A stretch of 6,355 nt of DNA from Christensenellaceae bacterium (GTDB taxonomy: Bacteria > Bacillota > Clostridia > Christensenellales > Borkfalkiaceae). Positions 1 to 5,390 of the stretch are shown one piece after another. How positions within the stretch are numbered: position 1 is the first letter of the stretch; every line of letters starts with the position of its first letter. The DNA lies in assembly GCA_016295005.1 (NCBI GenBank), contig JAEDMA010000079.1:1-6355 (forward strand). Reading direction: 5' to 3'. The notes under the pieces are model-generated. The model was given only the letters and a program-made list of their open reading frames with translations. It did not search any database and was not told where the DNA came from. Made by a program: the position numbers and the translations under genes.

Positions 1-21
1 CGGAATTTCAATAGAGCGTGA

Positions 22-256
22 GAATTTTCGAAGAAAATTCGTCGGGGCAAAAGCCACACGAAACGTTCGCAGAACGTTTTCGTGTAGAAGAAAAGTAAAC
101 TAAACTCGCTCGAATTAAAATACAAGTAAAAATACGCAAGCGCGAAGCATTTGCAAGTATTTTTACGCAGTATATCACGAAAGAAGCGCAAAAACATGCG
201 TTTTTGCAAAAAACCCGACGGTTTTTTAATTGTTTTGCAGAAACGGCAAAACAATT
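22..256. repeat. Cluster of six inverted repeats (hairpin array) in noncoding DNA
   Basis: Six inverted repeats can be read directly. H1 is 22-29 with 33-40 (8 bp, perfect, 3-nt loop). H2 is 56-68 with 72-85 (13 bp with one extra T on the right arm). H3 is 126-135 with 157-166 (10 bp, perfect), and inside it 136-139 pairs with 151-154 across a 2-nt bulge. H4 is 188-195 with 200-207 (8 bp, perfect). H5 is 208-215 with 220-227 (8 bp, perfect). H6 is 228-238 with 246-256 (11 bp, perfect). H4, H5 and H6 abut with no spare base between them. The region has no credible coding sequence on either strand; the open frames crossing it lack good ribosome binding sites and have odd compositions. It could be a dispersed repeat element, a structured RNA, or a decayed intergenic region rich in terminators. 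The pairing is seen in the sequence; any function is inference. Confidence 0.75.
208..227. terminator. Possible bidirectional rho-independent terminator (H5)
   Basis: An A6-CC arm, a CGAC loop and a GG-T6 arm form an 8-bp stem that ends in six T on the plus strand. Read on the minus strand it is equally followed by six T, so it could stop transcription from either side. The GC core is only two pairs in the strict pairing, which is weak for an intrinsic terminator. H4 just before it and H6 just after it could compete with or extend the structure. It would insulate the gene at 434 from whatever lies left of the window. Confidence 0.35.
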
Positions 257-267
257 GCTTCTTACAG

Positions 268-273
268 TATAAT
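268..273 (+). promoter_or_regulatory. Candidate -10 box (TATAAT) upstream of the hydrolase-like gene
   Basis: A perfect TATAAT lies 12 bases after the end of hairpin H6 and about 160 bases before the ATG at 434. The expected -35 position (about 245-250, GGCAAA) is a poor match and falls in the right arm of H6, and there is no TGn extension. It is the best -10 in the leader but only half a promoter by sequence. If used, transcripts would carry a long leader containing the palindromes at 349-378. Confidence 0.3.
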
Positions 274-423
274 CTAACCACGACAAAAAATCAACAGAAA
301 ACATATATTTTATTTTGCGCGGGGGTCTTTAATAAAAGTAACCGCGTAAATAATTATTGCGTATTATGTTTTAATACGAAACTTGTCTGCGCGACTTTTT
401 AAAAGACATAGCGCGGTTATATC

Positions 424-430
424 GGAGGAG
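424..430 (+). promoter_or_regulatory. Ribosome binding site that fixes the start at 434
   Basis: GGAGGAG ends three bases before the ATG at 434; its GGAGG core (424-428) is five bases from it. The same frame is open up to a TTG at 383, but that codon has no Shine-Dalgarno sequence, and the 17 extra residues would be read from the AT-rich leader. The ATG is therefore the better start. Confidence 0.85.
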
Positions 431-433
431 AGC

Positions 434-2104
434 ATGGCAGGTAATATTTTGACTCCGCTCAACGTGTGGGGCAACTTCAATATTCCTAATCAGCCGTCGG
501 CGCAGGTTCTGTCGGAATCTGCGAACGAAGATTTCAACGTTACTGAACTTCATATCGACGGAAGGGAAACTTCTTGCGGAAAGGTTAAAATTCACGCTAT
601 AGAAGTAAGTCGCGTAGGGATATTAAACTCTCCGTCACTTCTTATTATTTCTTCTTTGGACGAGGGACCCGACTTCAACCACGCTTATTACTTCGCGGAA
701 GAAGGGTATAGGGTTTTAATGATAGACCTTCGCGGTAAAACGGAAGAAAAGTTTTACACAGAGTATCCCGACAACATTTCGTACGCGAACTATTCGGAAA
801 GTAAAGACAATCTTTTAAAAATCGACAATGACGTTACTTCCACTTGCTGGTACGAATGGGCGAACGCCGCAAGATACGCCGCCGAATATATTAAAAATTC
901 GTCGGGCGATAAAAAGTTCGGCGCTCTCGGCATAGGAAAAGGCGCGGGAATCCTTTGGCAAACGCTTGCGTTCAACGACAATTTCGCATGCGCGGCTTTT
1001 GTCGGCGACACGGGTTGGAGAGCCTATAACGGCATATTCAAGTTTTCTAATCTGGAATCGCCGCAGTTCTCCGACGAATCGTTAAAATTTATTTCCGGCT
1101 TAGATCCTCAATCTTATTCCAAACACGTTAAATGCCCGTGTTTTGTGGTTTCGGCGACAAACAGCCCCGAAAACGATTGCGACAGGGCTTACGACACGTT
1201 ATCGAGAATAGACGCGTCCGCTTACCGCGCGCTCGATTATTCGGTAGGCTATATCGAAGGGGTTAAGTGGTCGGAATTCGACGACCTTAAAATCTTTTTC
1301 AAAGAATATATGACGGTAGGCGGCAAAAAGGGTTTGCCGAACGAAATGGATATTTCCGCCGCGGCAGAAGACGGAAAGATTAAAGTAACCGTCGTTCCCG
1401 ACGAAAAGGATCTCGTTTCCGTTACCGTATACGCCGCGGAAAACATAGTTAATCCCGCGCACAGAACGTGGTTGCCCGTTACCGCTTTAAATGCGGAAGG
1501 CGGCAAATATATAGCCGAGTACATTCCTTACTATAAATCGGGCGCGGCGTTCTTCTTTGCGAAAGCCGTTTACGGCAACGGATTTACGATGAGTTCGTAT
1601 ATAATATCCAAGAAGTTTACCGAGAAAGATATCCCCGTAAACCATAAAGATCTCATAATCTTTTCGGGAAGAAACAAAGGCAGCGAAACGGTTTTTTCGC
1701 CCATTCGCGCAGACGGAGGCAGTTACGTTGAGGGAAAAGACAGAGAAGTCAGAATAGCAGAAGGTCCTATGGGAATAGAAGGCGTCACCGCGGCAGGCGG
1801 ACTTACGTCTTATAAAGTGAACGCCGAAAAATACCGCCCGGGCGAATATTCTATACTGATGTTCGACGTTTGCTCGCAGGAAACGACCGATTTCAAGGTT
1901 ATACTGAAAACGAAAGACGAAACCGGAACGGAATATTCGGCAAAAACGAGCATTTCGGGCGGTAACGTGTGGTACAACGTCAAGTTCGAAATGTCTAAAT
2001 TCAAAACTGCCGAAGGAATGGTTTTAAAAACTTACGAAGAATTGTTTTCGATAAGTTTTTCGTGTGAAAAGAAGTTTCTTATAAATAACGTTATATGGGT
2101 TTAA
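434..2104 (+). CDS. Alpha/beta-hydrolase-like protein, apparently without the nucleophile serine
   Basis: The protein has 556 residues counted from the ATG chosen by its GGAGG site. It has no signal peptide or membrane segment, so it is probably cytoplasmic. Residues about 65-295 look like an alpha/beta-hydrolase fold related to acetylxylan-esterase or dipeptidyl-peptidase-like hydrolases: a strand LLIISS, then YRVLMIDLRG (about 92-101), a helix, and the nucleophile-elbow strand LGIGKGAG (165-172). The elbow should read G-x-S-x-G but reads G-I-G-K-G, with Gly168 (GGA at 935-937) at the serine position. The expected acid segment (VVSATNSPEND, about 238-248) has Asn where Asp is usual, and no histidine is seen at the usual site near 271-285. 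Residues about 312-395 form a beta-rich module whose AAENIVNPAHRTW segment recalls the module after the hydrolase domain in PqaA-like proteins. Residues about 410-556 look like a carbohydrate-binding-module-like jelly roll, ending FLINNVIWV. Family and inactivity are inferred by eye. It could be a binding protein or an enzyme of a divergent type. The substrate is unknown. Confidence 0.7.
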   Translation: MAGNILTPLNVWGNFNIPNQPSAQVLSESANEDFNVTELHIDGRETSCGKVKIHAIEVSRVGILNSPSLLIISSLDEGPDFNHAYYFAEEGYRVLMIDLRGKTEEKFYTEYPDNISYANYSESKDNLLKIDNDVTSTCWYEWANAARYAAEYIKNSSGDKKFGALGIGKGAGILWQTLAFNDNFACAAFVGDTGWRAYNGIFKFSNLESPQFSDESLKFISGLDPQSYSKHVKCPCFVVSATNSPENDCDRAYDTLSRIDASAYRALDYSVGYIEGVKWSEFDDLKIFFKEYMTVGGKKGLPNEMDISAAAEDGKIKVTVVPDEKDLVSVTVYAAENIVNPAHRTWLPVTALNAEGGKYIAEYIPYYKSGAAFFFAKAVYGNGFTMSSYIISKKFTEKDIPVNHKDLIIFSGRNKGSETVFSPIRADGGSYVEGKDREVRIAEGPMGIEGVTAAGGLTSYKVNAEKYRPGEYSILMFDVCSQETTDFKVILKTKDETGTEYSAKTSISGGNVWYNVKFEMSKFKTAEGMVLKTYEELFSISFSCEKKFLINNVIWV

Positions 2105-2131
2105 CCTGACTTTTTAAGTGAAAAAACTAAA

Positions 2132-2326
2132 ATGGAATTCAGAGAGAAAACCCTAATAATATCAAAAAAGCCGCACGCCTGCGGAGGAAACGAATGGTCG
2201 GTAGAAAGGCTTGGCGCGGACGTGAAACTTAAATGTTTAAAATGCGGTCACAGCGTTTTTATGAGTAAAGACGCCGTTCGTAAAATAGCGAAAGAAATAA
2301 AGGACAACCCGAATGACGGAAATTAA
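2132..2326 (+). CDS. DUF951 family protein (YyzM-like), likely zinc-binding
   Basis: This 64-residue protein matches the DUF951 family pattern: KKPHxCGxNEW near the N-terminus, then RLGADxKxKCLxCGxSV. Here KKPHACGGNEW lies at 12-22, RLGAD at 26-30 and KCLKCGHSV at 34-42. Cys17, Cys35 and Cys38, with His15 or His40, could bind one zinc ion, but this is inferred from spacing. Length and start are normal for the family, which is about 60-70 residues and of unknown function, common in Bacillota and often near chromosome-origin genes. No Shine-Dalgarno sequence is visible before the ATG, and the gene starts 27 bases after the preceding stop, so it may depend on readthrough from that gene. Its last 14 bases overlap the signal peptidase gene in another frame, which suggests translational coupling. 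Confidence 0.88.
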   Translation: MEFREKTLIISKKPHACGGNEWSVERLGADVKLKCLKCGHSVFMSKDAVRKIAKEIKDNPNDGN

Positions 2327-2978
2327 AGAAAGTCTTTATACAGCCGAAAATACAAGGTATAAAAAAGACGCAAAATTTTATATCGCTCTTATCGTAATGA
2401 CGACGATCATGTTTTTCGTAAACGTCTTATTCGGCGCGGTTTATATGTCCGTCAGAGTATCCGGCGATTCGATGAAAAACACCCTTATAAACGGCGATAT
2501 GCTGTATGCGAACACGATGAAAAAGGACGTTAAACGGGGCGATATAGTAATCATCGGCGGAATAGAAGGCAAAGATTATATAATAATAAAGAGAGTCATC
2601 GCCGTCGGCGGCGAAAAGGTGGCGATAAGAAACGGAAAGGTGTTTATTAACGACGAGCCGCTTAACGAAGATTATTTAGACGACGGCGTGATAACCGATT
2701 TAAGGTATGCTCAGGACGAAGAAGGCAACGAAAACACCATGAAAAAACTTCTTCCGAAAGGACTTACCTTAGGAGAAGACGAAATTTTTTACCTTGGCGA
2801 TAACAGAGAAGTAAGCGCCGACGCAAGGGCTAACGGACCTTGTAAAAGGGAAAACGTTATAGGGGTTGTGGAAAACTGGTCGGTAAACGTAAAGGGAATT
2901 ACCAACGCAATATATAACTTCCAGAAAAAGTTGTACGGATTTTTCGGAATCGATTTAGAAAAGAACATAAAAGGGTGA
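2313..2978 (+). CDS. lepB: Type I signal peptidase (S26A)
   Basis: This membrane-bound serine protease cleaves signal peptides from secreted proteins at the outer face of the membrane. The 221-residue protein has a charged N-terminus, one membrane segment at about 22-46, and the S26 boxes in order. SGDSM (50-54) holds the nucleophile Ser53. VKRGDIV (73-79) follows, then KRVIAVGG (93-100), which holds the general base Lys93. Last is GDNREVSADAR (162-172). In that box Ser168 and Asp170 match E. coli Ser278 and Asp280, while Ala171 replaces the usual serine of DSR; this position is not catalytic. About 25 residues (120-147) between the second and third boxes form a short acidic insertion. The single anchor and small size are typical of Gram-positive enzymes. 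The start ATG lies inside the end of the DUF951 gene, with AGGA eight bases upstream. The symbol lepB is by family; sipS-type naming is equally valid. Confidence 0.93.
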   Translation: MTEIKESLYTAENTRYKKDAKFYIALIVMTTIMFFVNVLFGAVYMSVRVSGDSMKNTLINGDMLYANTMKKDVKRGDIVIIGGIEGKDYIIIKRVIAVGGEKVAIRNGKVFINDEPLNEDYLDDGVITDLRYAQDEEGNENTMKKLLPKGLTLGEDEIFYLGDNREVSADARANGPCKRENVIGVVENWSVNVKGITNAIYNFQKKLYGFFGIDLEKNIKG

Positions 2979-2981
2979 AAA

Positions 2982-3509
2982 ATGCAGTATTTTTACGAAG
3001 AGCAATATAGCGCCGTTAAAAAGCAACGGGACAAGCTTTTAACGATATATTTTATTACGCTTGCGGTTTACGTTCTTATAAGCGTAGGGTGCATAATATG
3101 GTACAGGCTTTTGCCGTACCAATCGCCGAAAATCACCACGGTTAAACTCGTTCATTATCCGATTACGGTGCTTTTCGTGATATATTCTTTTATTTTTTTG
3201 GGATTGCCGGTTAAAAGGGTCAACAGATTCTATAAAGTGCACCGCAATATCTTAAAAGGTCTTAAAGAAAAGGGTAAAGCAACCTTTTTAGAGTACGACG
3301 AAGAATTGCATGAAAAAGACGGCGTAGACTTTAAATCGCTTATTTTTATTCAATGGAACGAGTATAAAAACAAGTATTTCGAAAGGAAAATTCTTGTGTT
3401 TTACGAAGAAGAATTTCCCAAACTCGAAAAGGGCGACGAAGTGGAATTCGTTACGCAGAGCAACGTTTTGATAAGTTACGAAGTAGTCGGTAAAAAGCAG
3501 ATCGGTTAA
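2982..3509 (+). CDS. Unrecognised two-pass membrane protein with a soluble C-terminal domain
   Basis: I do not recognise this 175-residue protein. The N-terminus is charged and aromatic, followed by a hydrophobic segment at about 19-41 and a second at about 59-76, with a short extracytoplasmic loop between them containing YRLLPYQSPK. A basic stretch (VKRVNRFYKVHRNILKGLKEKGK, about 77-99, written here without implying a motif) then leads to an acidic, beta-rich domain of about 75 residues. By the positive-inside rule both termini should be cytoplasmic. The final segment (KGDEVEFVTQSNVLISYEV, about 150-168) resembles the closing strands of a small beta-barrel or OB-like domain, but this is only an impression. 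It starts three bases after the signal peptidase stop, and its AAGGGTG ribosome binding site overlaps that stop, so the two are surely co-transcribed. A role in membrane or secretion processes is possible from context only. Confidence 0.8.
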   Translation: MQYFYEEQYSAVKKQRDKLLTIYFITLAVYVLISVGCIIWYRLLPYQSPKITTVKLVHYPITVLFVIYSFIFLGLPVKRVNRFYKVHRNILKGLKEKGKATFLEYDEELHEKDGVDFKSLIFIQWNEYKNKYFERKILVFYEEEFPKLEKGDEVEFVTQSNVLISYEVVGKKQIG

Positions 3510-3614
3510 GGCTATCCGTAGTTACGGAAAGCCGTAAAAGGGCAGATAAAAGATAAACAAGTATCATAACGCGACAAATCGCGAAAAAACAATTTAATTT
3601 CGGAGGTTGATAAA
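3510..3614 (+). other. Intergenic gap with two small hairpins before pepF
   Basis: Two inverted repeats are visible. At 3510-3533, GGCT pairs with AGCC and TCCGT with ACGGA, with one A-A mismatch between them and an AGTT loop. At 3570-3583, CGCGA pairs with TCGCG around a CAAA loop, followed by six A. Neither is followed by a T run on the plus strand, so neither looks like an intrinsic terminator for the upstream genes. I see no convincing promoter. TATCAT at 3562-3567 is a possible -10, but no -35 matches at the right distance. A GGAGGT ribosome binding site at 3602-3607 sits seven bases before the pepF ATG. Confidence 0.5.
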
Positions 3615-5366
3615 ATGGACAATCGTTTCGTATGGGCTACGGAAGATATTTACGAAAACACTGAAGCGTGGGAAAAAGAATTCGAAGAAACGGGAAAAGA
3701 TCTCGATTTTTCGGAGTTTGCGGGTAAGTTAGGAGATAAAAAGAGTTTTCTCGCTTGTATGAAAAAGCAGGAAAGCGTATCGAGAAAGATAGAAAAATTA
3801 AGTCTTTACGCTATGCTTTACAGAGATAAAGACACGTCGAACAGTTTTTACGGCGCGCTTTCGGCAAAGGTAATGAACCTTGCGGTAAAATACGAATCGG
3901 CGGTTGCGTTCGTAACGCCCGAACTCACGGCTCTTCCCGAAGAAAAGTTAAAAGGGTATATAGAGGACAAGGATTTGTCCGATTACGACTATATGCTTTC
4001 GACGCTATTAAAGAGCAAAGCGCACATTCTTTCCGAAAAAGAAGAAAAACTTTTGGCGGAAAGCGGCGAAGCTCTTTCGAGTTTCATAGAAATATTTACA
4101 AAAATCAATAACGCGGATATTCGGTTCGAAAAGATTAAAAACGGTAAAGAAACGATACAGTTAAGCCACGGCATGTACGGCGTCGTTATGCGTTCTCACG
4201 ACAGAAATTTAAGAAAGAGAGCGTATAAGAGTTATTATAAATCATTTGAAAACCTTCTGAATACGATTACTTCCACCTATTACGGAAGCGTTAAAAAGGA
4301 CGTGTTCAACGCCAAAGCGAGAAATTACGGTTCGACGCTCGAAATGGCTCTCGCCACCGAAGACGTCACGAAAGACGTTTACGACAATCTTATTAATTCG
4401 GTAGACAAAGCCCTTCCTCTTCTTCACGAATATATGAGAGCGAAGAAAAAAGAACTCGGCTTAAAGAAAATGTATATGTACGATATATACGTTCCTACCG
4501 TTGAAAACGCCGAAATCGAACTGGAATACGACGACGCCTATAATCTCGTAATAGAAGGACTTAAACCGTTCGGAAAAGAATACGGCGAACTTCTCAGAAA
4601 AGCGCACGACGAAAGATGGGTAGACGTTTACGAAACCAAAGGCAAAAAGAGCGGAGCGTACAGCGCGGGCGTGTTCGATACTCACCCTTACGTGTTGCTT
4701 AACTATCAGAAAACCACCAACGAAGTTTTCACGATAGCGCACGAAATGGGGCATAGCATGCACACCTATTTTTCTAATCGCACCCAGCCTTACGCCAAAG
4801 CCGATTATAAAATTTTCGTAGCGGAAGTCGCAAGCACCGTAAACGAAGTAATGCTCGTTAATTACCTGCTTTCCACCGCGAAGGATAATAAACTCAAAAA
4901 ATACTTGCTCTCTTATCTTTTGGAAATGATAAGAACGACGCTTTTCCGTCAGACTCAGTTTTCGGAATTCGAACAATACGCTCACGAAACGGTGGAAAAG
5001 GGCGAGCCCTTAACCAAAGACGGTATGAGCGCAAAATACGCCGAAATCAACGAAAAATATTACGGCGACGCTATCGAAAAGGGTTGCGAAGTCAGATATG
5101 AGTGGGCGAGAATTCCGCATTTCTATCGCGCCTTCTACGTTTATAAATACGCGACGGGTATTACGAGCGCGCTTGCGATCGCCAACAGAATTTTAACCGA
5201 AGGCGAACCCGCCGTTAAAGATTATTTTAAGTTCTTATCTTCCGGCGGTTCTGACAGCCCCGTGGAATTGCTTAAAATCGCGGGTGTGGATCTTACGAAG
5301 AAAGAGCCTTTCGAAGCGGCGTTCAAGACCTTCGAAAACGCTTTAAATCAATTTAAAAATCTTTAA
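3615..5366 (+). CDS. pepF: Oligoendopeptidase F, M3 family zinc metallopeptidase
   Basis: PepF is a cytoplasmic zinc peptidase that cuts short peptides, usually of about 7 to 17 residues, and takes part in peptide recycling. The 583-residue protein is close to the usual length of about 600. The N-terminal helical part (about 1-190) contains the M3 N-terminal domain, and the catalytic domain runs from about 195 to 575. The zinc site is plain: HEMGH at 376-380 gives ligands His376 and His380 and the catalytic Glu377, and Glu404 in FVAEVASTVNE is the third ligand. Other M3B hallmarks are SGAYSAG (346-352), HPYVLLNY (357-364) and IPHFYRAFYVYKYATG (500-515), which lines the active site. No signal peptide is present. 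The start is set by GGAGGT seven bases upstream. The gene ends 24 bases before dnaB and is likely transcribed with it. The reading frame is intact, so I expect an active enzyme. Confidence 0.96.
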   Translation: MDNRFVWATEDIYENTEAWEKEFEETGKDLDFSEFAGKLGDKKSFLACMKKQESVSRKIEKLSLYAMLYRDKDTSNSFYGALSAKVMNLAVKYESAVAFVTPELTALPEEKLKGYIEDKDLSDYDYMLSTLLKSKAHILSEKEEKLLAESGEALSSFIEIFTKINNADIRFEKIKNGKETIQLSHGMYGVVMRSHDRNLRKRAYKSYYKSFENLLNTITSTYYGSVKKDVFNAKARNYGSTLEMALATEDVTKDVYDNLINSVDKALPLLHEYMRAKKKELGLKKMYMYDIYVPTVENAEIELEYDDAYNLVIEGLKPFGKEYGELLRKAHDERWVDVYETKGKKSGAYSAGVFDTHPYVLLNYQKTTNEVFTIAHEMGHSMHTYFSNRTQPYAKADYKIFVAEVASTVNEVMLVNYLLSTAKDNKLKKYLLSYLLEMIRTTLFRQTQFSEFEQYAHETVEKGEPLTKDGMSAKYAEINEKYYGDAIEKGCEVRYEWARIPHFYRAFYVYKYATGITSALAIANRILTEGEPAVKDYFKFLSSGGSDSPVELLKIAGVDLTKKEPFEAAFKTFENALNQFKNL

Positions 5367-5390
5367 AAAATAAGGAACAAGGAGATTATA

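Larger units (their letters stand above)
257..433 (+). other. AT-rich leader with small palindromes before the first gene
   Basis: This stretch has no supported gene. It contains a perfect 10-bp palindrome at 349-358 (AATAATTATT) and, two bases on, an inverted repeat of 7 bp with a 5-nt loop (360-366 with 372-378, CGTATTA and TAATACG). A third weak one is CTTTT-T-AAAAG at 395-405. They could be operator sites or local RNA structure in a leader. I do not recognise a riboswitch or a T-box: there is no specifier-loop or antiterminator signature that I can identify. Confidence 0.4.

Noticed and set aside
22..256. CRISPR array
   Set aside because: The repeats are inverted hairpins of different sequence and length; there are no regularly spaced direct repeats with unique spacers.
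8..304. 98-codon minus-strand open frame over the hairpin array
   Set aside because: It runs through all six inverted repeats, has an unusual Cys-, Phe- and Ser-rich composition with no domain, and no good ribosome binding site is seen upstream of it on the minus strand. It is more likely a by-product of the repeat.
151..402. 83-codon plus-strand open frame in the leader
   Set aside because: It crosses hairpins H4-H6, lacks a Shine-Dalgarno sequence and has a low-complexity product rich in Asn, Lys and Phe. It ends just before the real gene in a different frame.
383..433. TTG start giving 17 extra residues on the hydrolase-like protein
   Set aside because: There is no ribosome binding site at the TTG, while GGAGGAG lies directly before the ATG at 434.
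257..433. Riboswitch or T-box leader
   Set aside because: I could not find the conserved core of any class I know; only short AT-rich palindromes are present.
4461..4985. 174-codon minus-strand open frame inside pepF
   Set aside because: It is antisense to the conserved catalytic region of PepF, including HEMGH. Its Phe- and Val-rich composition is what results from reading GAA- and AAC-rich codons backwards.
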